Shown piece after piece: positions 31,192 to 45,278 of a stretch of DNA of 64,000 bases. The stretch's first letter is position 1. Every line of letters starts with the position of its first letter. The DNA lies in the NCBI RefSeq assembly GCF_004210375.1, contig NC_134837.1, positions 170,154,730 to 170,218,729 of the forward strand, written 5' to 3'. The position numbers were made by a program, and so were the translations under genes. Under the pieces are notes generated by a model, which saw only the letters and a list, made by a program, of their open reading frames with translations, made no database searches and was not told where the DNA came from. Source of the DNA: Tachypleus tridentatus. Its lineage: Eukaryota; Arthropoda; Merostomata; Xiphosura; Limulidae.

Positions 31192-33939
31192 TCGTTAGTT
31201 CATCTTTACTATAAAAGTTCATAAAAAAATACTTTATGCTATAAAATATATTGATGTTCGTTGTTTCTAATGGGCACTTTTCATGAAGGTGTAAATTGTT
31301 TCATTCATAAACCTTGTATGGTCTCGAATTGCTTTGGAAATAATTATCGCGTACGAGATATTTCAGACCTTATCTACTAACTTCCTTGTTAAATTTCTTA
31401 GAAACGATAAAAAGTCTTATCACAATAACATTACGATAAAATTTTGGCTTTCCTATTATACGTCTATTCGAGCTATTTCAAGTCGATTAATCTTCCAATA
31501 CTTGTCCTTGAACGAAATTTTTGATACTGTGATTCTCTCTTTTCAACGATATGTATTATATCTGCGATTTCGAAACTAATGACAAACACGTATTTTCAGG
31601 ATATTTAAAATTCTAGTAATGTGTAAGAAGTATAGATAAAATTTTGTATGGATATGTTTTGTAATACATGTCAAGAGTTCCGCCAACTACAAAGTTTATG
31701 AAAAGTAACGCTTTGCTGAAAGCATTGAGATATCGTCGGTTAAATGTTTACAACAAAAGCAAAGAATGATGATTAGGTCTTCATATAATACAAAATTTAA
31801 CTAAATAACGAAAATAACGACAGAGGAAACATAAATAAAGAACATCAAGTTTACGGTTTTTAAACTTTTTCTGATAGCGTTTTAGATATTTTCTAAATTT
31901 TATTTTGAAAAACAGTTTATGTGTAGCGAACGACATCACTAACGATTCTTATTTCATGAGGATATAGAACGAATTAAAATAAAACTAGGAATCGTGTCAG
32001 CACATATGTGTTTTCCTTTCTCGTTATTCAGTGTTTTCTATTCTTACTCGTTTAATAACAGCTGTTGTTAGACAGAATGACACAAAAGACAAATGTGAAA
32101 ACCTATGGGAAGTTTATTTACGATTTCTCACATAATCAAACGTTGCTCTATTCCTTACGCTTTGTGACTAAAACGTACCTACTTTTGTTCAGATTGGTTC
32201 ACAACCAATTAACGAAACTATCACTTCGTGAGTTACGTGAGAATGAAAATAAATACGCACGACACACTATTCACATAGTAAGTTTTTTAACGTGTCGTTT
32301 CCCTCTTTGAAACAATTCGACGATGTTATTGTCCCCAATAAAGAAAAATCGAAGTTTGTACTTTCTGGACACTAACAAAATGTCATTTGGAAACGTTGAA
32401 CGTGTCTAAAAGAAAAAGACTTAAGATTCTCGGTAAAGTTAGAAACATATATTTTAACCGATCGTGAATAATTTCAAGTACTTGTGTTGTTTTTCTAATG
32501 GATGAAATGGAAAGTTTAACAGGTTAGTGACAAAGTCGTGTTTGATAATCCGTTTTAGTAAACTTAATGTATTTGTAGACATTTGTCACATGAAAGGTAT
32601 ATAACACTACGTAAAACAAATTTTGTTCCTGAGTGGTGTCATTTCTCAATTGCTTATATTGTAAAAGTAAAGAAAATCGCCATTTTCTTCTTCAAACTTT
32701 GCTTTCGTTAATTGGTTAAGGAAATTCAGAAATTAACCTATTTTATATGTAAAAACGGGCAGAGCTACACATTTTCATTTACATAATGTGTGAATAATAC
32801 AACATATGAACCAAGATTTATATGTATTTACACTAAATTTATATAAAAATGTTTAGAATAGAATAGTTTTTCGAGATTTGCGACTCTAATGCAAATCACT
32901 TTCAAGTATCAGCCCCAAACGTAATCTTCCATAATGTTTTCTTTACAAGCGCCCAAGTCACAAAAAACAATGTTTGAAGAGAAAAATAGGTCTTTTCCGT
33001 TTACTTTAGACATAAGCTTTTGGGAATAACACTTTCTGCTCAGGAAAAGAAAAAAGGAAAAAAATGTAACGTAGTGTATTATTATTAAGGTTTTAATTAC
33101 TCTATCAACATTATTCGATATTTGTGAAGTTTTATTTAAACTTTCAACAGTAACTTCTAAGTATGTGACTGGAGACGTTCTAAATAATGAGACTTTCAAA
33201 CTTCCTAATAAATTCGAAAACATTGGGACAAATAATTTATTTTTTTGTAAATGATGATAATGTCGTATTTGGAGAAGTGTGGCGATTCTTTCTCTATACG
33301 ATTTGGGTTTTCGTTTTTATTTACTTTTAAAGATACGTTAATTTTATAGAAATTGCCATATCATGCAGACGAATACCGTTTAATATAAATCAGCTTTCAT
33401 TCTATACTACATTTACAAGTGAATTTCTATTGTTTATAATTTTTTTTATATTAAGTCCTCTGCGTGCTACTCAGAAAATCTTACAAAGAGAAGTAACGGA
33501 ATTCACAAATTCCCCAACTTAGTCTGTTGAAAGTGAATTAGTTTAACGCACTCTCTACTTTCGTTGTTTATCACTATTTTCACCATCAGATATTTCTAAA
33601 TTTGAATCTTTATATTCTGTTTCTTCTATTTTGTGCAAATGACATCTTAATAGCCTTTATTCTTAATCAGCTACAATGCGGAAAAGTCCCAATATGATAA
33701 CTAAACGGTTTATACATTTATTGTTTAGAAGTATATATAACTTTTAGTAGATATAGAAAACTTAGAAGTTCACCGTCTTTTCTTTACAGTTCTTTTACGT
33801 TTGAAATTTTACTAGAAATTTTCGTTGGAATTGAACAAAAATGTAGTGATTTGAAGCTTCATGTTTAGCCTCAGGTCTAGAGTTTGTCGTTTTGTTTTCG
33901 TGCCTTTCTTTGCGATATTTAAAAAAAGAGAAAACAACG

Positions 33940-34011
33940 TAGCAGAGCGTGGTTTCGATCCACGGACCTCTGGGTTATGGGCCCAGCACGCTCCCACTGC
34001 GCCACTCTGCT
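33940..34011 (-). tRNA. Initiator tRNA-Met (CAT), locus 5
   Basis: Identical to locus 3. The unit to its left is the first to carry the GCAGACGAA and GTCCCAATATG variants seen in the rest of the array. Confidence 0.95.
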
Positions 34012-36755
34012 TCGTTAGTTCATCTTTACTATAAAAGTTCATAAAAAAATACTTTATGCTATAAAATATATTGATGTTCGTTGTTTCTAATGGGCACTTT
34101 TCATGAAGGTGTAAATTGTTTCATTCATAAACCTTGTATGGTCTCGAATTGCTTTGGAAATAATTATCGCGTACGAGATATTTCAGACCTTATCTACTAA
34201 CTTCCTTGTTAAATTTCTTAGAAACGATAAAAAGTCTTATCACAATAACATTACGATAAAATTTTGGCTTTCCTATTATACGTCTATTCGAGCTATTTCA
34301 AGTCGATTAATCTTCCAATACTTGTCCTTGAACGAAATTTTTGATACTGTGATTCTCTCTTTTCAACGATATGTATTATATCTGCGATTTCGAAACTAAT
34401 GACAAACACGTATTTTCAGGATATTTAAAATTCTAGTAATGTGTAAGAAGTATAGATAAAATTTTGTATGGATATGTTTTGTAATACATGTCAAGAGTTC
34501 CGCCAACTACAAAGTTTATGAAAAGTAACGCTTTGCTGAAAGCATTGAGATATCGTCGGTTAAATGTTTACAACAAAAGCAAAGAATGATGATTAGGTCT
34601 TCATATAATACAAAATTTAACTAAATAACGAAAATAACGACAGAGGAAACATAAATAAAGAACATCAAGTTTACGGTTTTTAAACTTTTCTGATAGCGTT
34701 TTAGATATTTTCTAAATTTTATTTTGAAAACAGTTTATGTGTAGCGAACGACATCACTAACGATTCTTATTTCATGAGGATATAGAACGAATTAAAATAA
34801 AACTAGGAATCGTGTCAGCACATATGTGTTTTCCTTTCTCGTTATTCAGTGTTTTCTATTCTTACTCGTTTAATAACAGCTGTTGTTAGACAGAATGACA
34901 CAAAAGACAAATGTGAAAACCTATGGGAAGTTTATTTACGATTTCTCACATAATCAAACGTTGCTCTATTCCTTACGCTTTGTGACTAAAACGTACCTAC
35001 TTTTGTTCAGATTGGTTCACAACCAATTAACGAAACTATCACTTCGTGAGTTACGTGAGAATGAAAATAAATACGCACGACACACTATTCACATAGTAAG
35101 TTTTTTAACGTGTCGTTTCCCTCTTTGAAACAATTCGACGATGTTATTGTCCCCAATAAAGAAAAATCGAAGTTTGTACTTTCTGGACACTAACAAAATG
35201 TCATTTGGAAACGTTGAACGTGTCTAAAAGAAAAGACTTAAGATTCTCGGTAAAGTTAGAAACATATATTTTAACCGATCGTGAATAATTTCAAGTACTT
35301 GTGTTGTTTTTCTAATGGATGAAATGGAAAGTTTAACAGGTTAGTGACAAAGTCGTGTTTGATAATCCGTTTTAGTAAACTTAATGTATTTGTAGACATT
35401 TGTCACATGAAAGGTATATAACACTACGTAAAACAAATTTTGTTCCTGAGTGGTGTCATTTCTCAATTGCTTATATTGTAAAAGTAAAGAAAATCGCCAT
35501 TTTCTTCTTCAAACTTTGCTTTCGTTAATTGGTTAAGGAAATTCAGAAATTAACCTATTTTATATGTAAAAACGGGCAGAGCTACACATTTTCATTTACA
35601 TAATGTGTGAATAATACAACATATGAACCAAGATTTATATGTATTTACACTAAATTTATATAAAAATGTTTAGAATAGAATAGTTTTTCGAGATTTGCGA
35701 CTCTAATGCAAATCACTTTCAAGTATCAGCCCCAAACGTAATCTTCCATAATGTTTTCTTTACAAGCGACCAAGTCACAAAAAACAATGTTTGAAGAGAA
35801 AAATAGGTCTTTTCCGTTTACTTTAGACATAAGCTTTTGGGAATAACACTTTCTGCTCAGGAAGAAGAAAAAGAAAAAAATGTAACGTAGTGTATTATTA
35901 TTAAGGTTTTAATTACTCTATCAACATTATTCGATATTTGTGAAGTTTTATTTAAACTTTCAACAGTAACTTCTAAGTATGTGACTGGAGACGTTCTAAA
36001 TAATGAGACTTTCAAACTTCCTAATAAATTCGAAAACATTGGGACAAATAATTTATTTTTTTGTAAATGATGATAATGTCGTATTTGGAGAAGTGTGGCG
36101 ATTCTTTCTCTATACGATTTGGGTTTTCGTTTTTATTTACTTTTAAAGATACGTTAATTTTATAGAAATTGCCATATCATGCAGACGAATACCGTTTAAT
36201 ATAAATCAGCTTTCATTCTATACTACATTTACAAGTGAATTTCTATTGTTTATAATTTTTTTTATATTAAGTCCTCTGCGTGCTACTCAGAAAATCTTAC
36301 AAAGAGAAGTAACGGAATTCACAAATTCCCCAACTTAGTCTGTTGAAAGTGAATTAGTTTAACGCACTCTCTACTTTCGTTGTTTATCACTATTTTCACC
36401 ATCAGATATTTCTAAATTTGAATCTTTATATTCTGTTTCTTCTATTTTGTGCAAATGACATCTTAATAGCCTTTATTCTTAATCAGCTACAATGCGGAAA
36501 AGTCCCAATATGATAACTAAACGGTTTATACATTTATTGTTTAGAAGTATATATAACTTTTAGTAGATATAGAAAACTTAGAAGTTCACCGTCTTTTCTT
36601 TACAGTTCTTTTACGTTTGAAATTTTACTAGAAATTTTCGTTGGAATTGAACAAAAATGTAGTGATTTGAAGCTTCATGTTTAGCCTCAGGTCTAGAGTT
36701 TGTCGTTTTGTTTTCGTGCCTTTCTTTGCGATATTTAAAAAAAGAGAAAACAACG

Positions 36756-36827
36756 TAGCAGAGCGTGGTTTCGATCCACGGACCTCTGGGTTATGGGCCC
36801 AGCACGCTCCCACTGCGCCACTCTGCT
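36756..36827 (-). tRNA. Initiator tRNA-Met (CAT), locus 6
   Basis: Identical to locus 3, with the two oligo-T tracts downstream on the minus strand. Confidence 0.95.
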
Positions 36828-39575
36828 TCGTTAGTTCATCTTTACTATAAAAGTTCATAAAAAAATACTTTATGCTATAAAATATATTGATGTTCGTTGT
36901 TTCTAATGGGCACTTTTCATGAAGGTGTAAATTGTTTCATTCATAAACCTTGTATGGTCTCGAATTGCTTTGGAAATAATTATCGCGTACGAGATATTTC
37001 AGACCTTATCTACTAACTTCCTTGTTAAATTTCTTAGAAACGATAAAAAAGTCTTATCACAATAACATTACGATAAAATTTTGGCTTTCCTATTATACGT
37101 CTATTCGAGCTATTTCAAGTCGATTAATCTTCCAATACTTGTCCTTGAACGAAATTTTTGATACTGTGATTCTCTCTTTTCAACGATATGTATTATATCT
37201 GCGATTTCGAAACTAATGACAAACACGTATTTTCAGGATATTTAAAATTCTAGTAATGTGTAAGAAGTATAGATAAAATTTTGTATGGATATGTTTTTGT
37301 AATACATGTCAAGAGTTCCGCCAACTACAAAGTTTATGAAAAGTAACGCTTTGCTGAAAGCATTGAGATATCGTCGGTTAAATGTTTACAACAAAAGCAA
37401 AGAATGATGATTAGGTCTTCATATAATACAAAATTTAACTAAATAACGAAAATAACGACAGAGGAAACATAAATAAAGAACATCAAGTTTACGGTTTTTT
37501 AAACTTTTTCTGATAGCGTTTTAGATATTTTCTAAATTTTATTTTGAAAAACAGTTTATGTGTAGCGAACGACATCACTAACGATTCTTATTTCATGAGG
37601 ATATAGAACGAATTAAAATAAAACTAGGAATCGTGTCAGCACATATGTGTTTTCCTTTCTCGTTATTCAGTGTTTTCTATTCTTACTCGTTTAATAACAG
37701 CTGTTGTTAGACAGAATGACACAAAAGACAAATGTGAAAACCTATGGGAAGTTTATTTACGATTTCTCACATAATCAAACGTTGCTCTATTCCTTACGCT
37801 TTGTGACTAAAACGTACCTACTTTTGTTCAGATTGGTTCACAACCAATTAACGAAACTATCACTTCGTGAGTTACGTGAGAATGAAAATAAATACGCACG
37901 ACACACTATTCACATAGTAAGTTTTTTAACGTGTCGTTTCCCTCTTTGAAACAATTCGACGATGTTATTGTCCCCAATAAAGAAAAATCGAAGTTTGTAC
38001 TTTCTGGACACTAACAAAATGTCATTTGGAAACGTTGAACGTGTCTAAAAGAAAAGACTTAAGATTCTCGGTAAAGTTAGAAACATATATTTTAACCGAT
38101 CGTGAATAATTTCAAGTACTTGTGTTGTTTTTCTAATGGATGAAATGGAAAGTTTAACAGGTTAGTGACAAAGTCGTGTTTGATAATCCGTTTTAGTAAA
38201 CTTAATGTATTTGTAGACATTTGTCACATGAAAGGTATATAACACTACGTAAAACAAATTTTGTTCCTGAGTGGTGTCATTTCTCAATTGCTTATATTGT
38301 AAAAGTAAAGAAAATCGCCATTTTCTTCTTCAAACTTTGCTTTCGTTAATTGGTTAAGGAAATTCAGAAATTAACCTATTTTATATGTAAAAACGGGCAG
38401 AGCTACACATTTTCATTTACATAATGTGTGAATAATACAACATATGAACCAAGATTTATATGTATTTACACTAAATTTATATAAAATGTTTAGAATAGAA
38501 TAGTTTTTCGAGATTTGCGACTCTAATGCAAATCACTTTCAAGTATCAGCCCCCAAACGTAATCTTCCATAATGTTTTCTTTACAAGCGACCAAGTCACA
38601 AAAAACAATGTTTGAAGAGAAAAATAGGTCTTTTCCGTTTACTTTAGACATAAGCTTTTTGGGAATAACACTTTCTGCTCAGGAAAAAGAAAAAGGAAAA
38701 AAATGTAACGTAGTGTATTATTATTAAGGTTTTAATTACTCTATCAACATTATTCGATATTTGTGAAGTTTTATTTAAACTTTCAACAGTAACTTCTAAG
38801 TATGTGACTGGAGACGTTCTAAATAATGAGACTTTCAAACTTCCTAATAAATTCGAAAACATTGGGACAAATAATTTATTTTTTTGTAAATGATGATAAT
38901 GTCGTATTTGGAGAAGTGTGGCGATTCTTTCTCTATACGATTTGGGTTTTCGTTTTATTTACTTTTAAAGATACGTTAATTTTATAGAAATTGCCATATC
39001 ATGCAGACGAATACCGTTTAATATAAATCAGCTTTCATTCTATACTACATTTACAAGTGAATTTCTATTGTTTATAATTTTTTTTATATTAAGTCCTCTG
39101 CGTGCTACTCAGAAAATCTTACAAAGAGAAGTAACGGAATTCACAAATTCCCCAACTTAGTCTGTTGAAAGTGAATTAGTTTAACGCACTCTCTACTTTC
39201 GTTGTTTATCACTATTTTCACCATCAGATATTTCTAAATTTGAATCTTTATATTCTGTTTCTTCTATTTTGTGCAAATGACATCTTAATAGCCTTTATTC
39301 TTAATCAGCTACAATGCGGAAAAGTCCCAATATGATAACTAAACGGTTTATACATTTATTGTTTAGAAGTATATATAACTTTTAGTAGATATAGAAAACT
39401 TAGAAGTTCACCGTCTTTTCTTTACAGTTCTTTTACGTTTGAAATTTTACTAGAAATTTTCGTTGGAATTGAACAAAATGTAGTGATTTGAAGCTTCATG
39501 TTTAGCCTCAGGTCTAGAGTTTGTCGTTTTGTTTTCGTGCCTTTCTTTGCGATATTTAAAAAAGAGAAAACAACG

Positions 39576-39647
39576 TAGCAGAGCGTGGTTTCGATCCACG
39601 GACCTCTGGGTTATGGGCCCAGCACGCTCCCACTGCGCCACTCTGCT
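39576..39647 (-). tRNA. Initiator tRNA-Met (CAT), locus 7
   Basis: Identical to locus 3. The second terminator tract is shorter by one T than at locus 6. Confidence 0.95.
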
Positions 39648-42391
39648 TCGTTAGTTCATCTTTACTATAAAAGTTCATAAAAAAATACTTTATGCTATAA
39701 AATATATTGATGTTCGTTGTTTCTAATGGGCACTTTTCATGAAGGTGTAAATTGTTTCATTCATAAACCTTGTATGGTCTCGAATTGCTTTGGAAATAAT
39801 TATCGCGTACGAGATATTTCAGACCTTATCTACTAACTTCCTTGTTAAATTTCTTAGAAACGATAAAAGTCTTATCACAATAACATTACGATAAAATTTT
39901 GGCTTTCCTATTATACGTCTATTCGAGCTATTTCAAGTCGATTAATCTTCCAATACTTGTCCTTGAACGAAATTTTTGATACTGTGATTCTCTCTTTTCA
40001 ACGATATGTATTATATCTGCGATTTCGAAACTAATGACAAACACGTATTTTCAGGATATTTAAAATTCTAGTAATGTGTAAGAAGTATAGATAAAATTTT
40101 GTATGGATATGTTTTGTAATACATGTCAAGAGTTCCGCCAACTACAAAGTTTATGAAAAGTAACGCTTTGCTGAAAGCATTGAGATATCGTCGGTTAAAT
40201 GTTTACAACAAAAGCAAAGAATGATGATTAGGTCTTCATATAATACAAAATTTAACTAAATAACGAAAATAACGACAGAGGAAACATAAATAAAGAACAT
40301 CAAGTTTACGGTTTTAAACTTTTCTGATAGCGTTTTAGATATTTTCTAAATTTTATTTTGAAAACAGTTTATGTGTAGCGAACGACATCACTAACGATTC
40401 TTATTTCATGAGGATATAGAACGAATTAAAATAAAACTAGGAATCGTGTCAGCACATATGTGTTTTCCTTTCTCGTTATTCAGTGTTTTCTATTCTTACT
40501 CGTTTAATAACAGCTGTTGTTAGACAGAATGACACAAAAGACAAATGTGAAAACCTATGGGAAGTTTATTTACGATTTCTCACATAATCAAACGTTGCTC
40601 TATTCCTTACGCTTTGTGACTAAAACGTACCTACTTTTGTTCAGATTGGTTCACAACCAATTAACGAAACTATCACTTCGTGAGTTACGTGAGAATGAAA
40701 ATAAATACGCACGACACACTATTCACATAGTAAGTTTTTTAACGTGTCGTTTCCCTCTTTGAAACAATTCGACGATGTTATTGTCCCCAATAAAGAAAAA
40801 TCGAAGTTTGTACTTTCTGGACACTAACAAAATGTCATTTGGAAACGTTGAACGTGTCTAAAAGAAAAGACTTAAGATTCTCGGTAAAGTTAGAAACATA
40901 TATTTTAACCGATCGTGAATAATTTCAAGTACTTGTGTTGTTTTTCTAATGGATGAAATGGAAAGTTTAACAGGTTAGTGACAAAGTCGTGTTTGATAAT
41001 CCGTTTTAGTAAACTTAATGTATTTGTAGACATTTGTCACATGAAAGGTATATAACACTACGTAAAACAAATTTTGTTCCTGAGTGGTGTCATTTCTCAA
41101 TTGCTTATATTGTAAAAGTAAAGAAAATCGCCATTTTCTTCTTCAAACTTTGCTTTCGTTAATTGGTTAAGGAAATTCAGAAATTAACCTATTTTATATG
41201 TAAAAAACGGGCAGAGCTACACATTTTCATTTACATAATGTGTGAATAATACAACATATGAACCAAGATTTATATGTATTTACACTAAATTTATATAAAA
41301 ATGTTTAGAATAGAATAGTTTTTCGAGATTTGCGACTCTAATGCAAATCACTTTCAAGTATCAGCCCCCAAACGTAATCTTCCATAATGTTTTCTTTACA
41401 AGCGACCAAGTCACAAAAAACAATGTTTGAAGAGAAAAATAGGTCTTTTCCGTTTACTTTAGACATAAGCTTTTTGGGAATAACACTTTCTGCTCAGGAA
41501 GAAGAAAAAGGAAAAAAATGTTACGTAGTGTATTATTATTAAGGTTTTAATTACTCTATCAACATTATTCGATATTTGTGAAGTTTTATTCAAACTTTCA
41601 ACAGTAACTTCTAAGTATGTGACTGGAGACGTTCTAAATAATGAGACTTTCAAACTTCCTATTAAATTCGAAAACATTGGGACAAATAATTTATTTTTTT
41701 GTAAATGATGATAATGTCGTATTTGGAGAAGTGTGGCGATTCTTTCTCTATACGATTTGGGTTTTCGTTTATATTTACTTTTAAAGATACGTTAATTTTA
41801 TAGAAATTGCCATATCATGCAGACGAATACCGTTTAATATAAATCAGCTTTCATTCTATACTACATTTACAAGTGAATTTCTATTGTTTATAATTTTTTT
41901 TATATTAAGTCCTCTGCGTGCTACTCAGAAAATCTTACAAAGAGAAGTAACGGAATTCACAAATTCCCCAACTTAGTCTGTTGAAAGTGAATTAGTTTAA
42001 CGCACTCTCTACTTTCGTTGTTTATCACTATTTTCACCATCAGATATTTCTAAATTTGAATCTTTATATTCTGTTTCTTCTATTTTGTGCAAATGACATC
42101 TTAATAGCCTTTATTCTTAATCAGCTACAATGCGGAAAAGTCCCAATATGATAACTAAACGGTTTATACATTTATTGTTTAGAAGTATATATAACTTTTA
42201 GTAGATATAGAAAACTTAGAAGTTCACCGTCTTTTCTTTACAGTTCTTTTACGTTTGAAATTTTACTAGAAATTTTCGTTGGAATTGAACAAAATGTAGT
42301 GATTTGAAGCTTCATGTTTAGCCTCAGGTCTAGAGTTTGTCGTTTTGTTTTCGTGCCTTTCTTTGCGATATTTAAAAAAGAGAAAACAACG

Positions 42392-42462
42392 TAGCAGAGC
42401 GTGGTTTCGATCCACGGACCTCTGGGTTATGGGCCCAGCACGCCCCACTGCGCCACTCTGCT
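42392..42462 (-). tRNA. Initiator tRNA-Met (CAT), locus 8, one base short
   Basis: 71 bases instead of 72: the D-loop reads AGTGGG before GCGT, lacking the A21 position (plus strand CACGCCCCACTG for CACGCTCCCACTG). A21 normally stacks in the tRNA core, so this copy may fold or function poorly. A base-calling slip in the assembly is the alternative. All other bases match locus 3. Confidence 0.8.
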
Positions 42463-45206
42463 TCGTTAGTTCATCTTTACTATAAAAGTTCATAAAAAAA
42501 TACTTTATGCTATAAAATATATTGATGTTCGTTGTTTCTAATGGGCACTTTTCATGAAGGTGTAAATTGTTTCATTCATAAACCTTGTATGGTCTCGAAT
42601 TGCTTTGGAAATAATTATCGCGTACGAGATATTTCAGACCTTATCTACTAACTTCCTTGTTAAATTTCTTAGAAACGATAAAAGTCTTATCACAATAACA
42701 TTACGATAAAATTTTGGCTTTCCTATTATACGTCTATTCGAGCTATTTCAAGTCGATTAATCTTCCAATACTTGTCCTTGAACGAAATTTTTGATACTGT
42801 GATTCTCTCTTTTCAACGATATGTATTATATCTGCGATTTCGAAACTAATGACAAACACGTATTTTCAGGATATTTAAAATTCTAGTAATGTGTAAGAAG
42901 TATAGATAAAATTTTGTATGGATATGTTTTTGTAATACATGTCAAGAGTTCCGCCAACTACAAAGTTTATGAAAAGTAACGCTTTGCTGAAAGCATTGAG
43001 ATATCGTCGGTTAAATGTTTACAACAAAAGCAAAGAATGATGATTAGGTCTTCATATAATACAAAATTTAACTAAATAACGAAAATAACGACAGAGGAAA
43101 CATAAATAAAGAACATCAAGTTTACGGTTTTTAAACTTTTTCTGATAGCGTTTTAGATATTTTCTAAATTTTATTTTGAAAAACAGTTTATGTGTAGCGA
43201 ACGACATCACTAACGATTCTTATTTCATGAGGATATAGAACGAATTAAAATAAAACTAGGAATCGTGTCAGCACATATGTGTTTTCCTTTCTCGTTATTC
43301 AGTGTTTTCTATTCTTACTCGTTTAATAACAGCTGTTGTTAGACAGAATGACACAAAAGACAAATGTGAAAACCTATGGGAAGTTTATTTACGATTTCTC
43401 ACATAATCAAACGTTGCTCTATTCCTTACGCTTTGTGACTAAAACGTACCTACTTTTTTGTTCAGATTGGTTCACAACCAATTAACGAAACTATCACTTC
43501 GTGAGTTACGTGAGAATGAAAATAAATACGCACGACACACTATTCACATAGTAAGTTTTTTAACGTGTCGTTTCCCTCTTTGAAACAATTCGACGATGTT
43601 ATTGTCCCCAATAAAGAAAAATCGAAGTTTGTACTTTCTGGACACTAACAAAATGTCATTTGGAAACGTTGAACGTGTCTAAAAGAAAAGACTTAAGATT
43701 CTCGGTAAAGTTAGAAACATATATTTTAACCGATCGTGAATAATTTCAAGTACTTGTGTTGTTTTTCTAATGGATGAAATGGAAAGTTTAACAGGTTAGT
43801 GACAAAGTCGTGTTTGATAATCCGTTTTAGTAAACTTAATGTATTTGTAGACATTTGTCACATGAAAGGTATATAACACTACGTAAAACAAATTTTGTTC
43901 CTGAGTGGTGTCATTTCTCAATTGCTTATATTGTAAAAGTAAAGAAAATCGCCATTTTCTTCTTCAAACTTTGCTTTCGTTAATTGGTTAAGGAAATTCA
44001 GAAATTAACCTATTTTATATGTAAAAACGGGCAGAGCTACACATTTTCATTTACATAATGTGTGAATAATACAACATATGAACCAAGATTTATATGTATT
44101 TACACTAAATTTATATAAAATGTTTAGAATAGAATAGTTTTTCGAGATTTGCGACTCTAATGCAAATCACTTTCAAGTATCAGCCCCAAACGTAATCTTC
44201 CATAATGTTTTCTTTACAAGCGACCAAGTCACAAAAAACAATGTTTGAAGAGAAAAATAGGTCTTTTCCGTTTACTTTAGACATAAGCTTTTGGGAATAA
44301 CACTTTCTGCTCAGGAAAAGAAAAAAGGAAAAAATGTAACGTAGTGTATTATTATTAAGGTTTTAATTACTCTATCAACATTATTCGATATTTGTGAAGT
44401 TTTATTTAAACTTTCAACAGTAACTTCTAAGTATGTGACTGGAGACGTTCTAAATAATGAGACTTTCAAACTTCCTAATAAATTCGAAAACATTGGGACA
44501 AATAATTTATTTTTTTGTAAATGATGATAATGTCGTATTTGGAGAAGTGTGGCGATTCTTTCTCTATACGATTTGGGTTTTCGTTTTATTTACTTTTAAA
44601 GATACGTTAATTTTATAGAAATTGCCATATCATGCAGACGAATACCGTTTAATATAAATCAGCTTTCATTCTATACTACATTTACAAGTGAATTTCTATT
44701 GTTTATAATTTTTTTTATATTAAGTCCTCTGCGTGCTACTCAGAAAATCTTACAAAGAGAAGTAACGGAATTCACAAATTCCCCAACTTAGTCTGTTGAA
44801 AGTGAATTAGTTTAACGCACTCTCTACTTTCGTTGTTTATCACTATTTTCACCATCAGATATTTCTAAATTTGAATCTTTATATTCTGTTTCTTCTATTT
44901 TGTGCAAATGACATCTTAATAGCCTTTATTCTTAATCAGCTACAATGCGGAAAAGTCCCAATATGATAACTAAACGGTTTATACATTTATTGTTTAGAAG
45001 TATATATAACTTTTAGTAGATATAGAAAACTTAGAAGTTCACCGTCTTTTCTTTACAGTTCTTTTACGTTTGAAATTTTACTAGAAATTTTCGTTGGAAT
45101 TGAACAAAATGTAGTGATTTGAAGCTTCATGTTTAGCCTCAGGTCTAGAGTTTGTCGTTTTGTTTTCGTGCCTTTCTTTGCGATATTTAAAAAAGAGAAA
45201 ACAACG

Positions 45207-45278
45207 TAGCAGAGCGTGGTTTCGATCCACGGACCTCTGGGTTATGGGCCCAGCACGCTCCCACTGCGCCACTCTGCT
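45207..45278 (-). tRNA. Initiator tRNA-Met (CAT), locus 9
   Basis: Identical to locus 3, so the deletion of locus 8 is not shared by its right neighbour. Confidence 0.95.
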
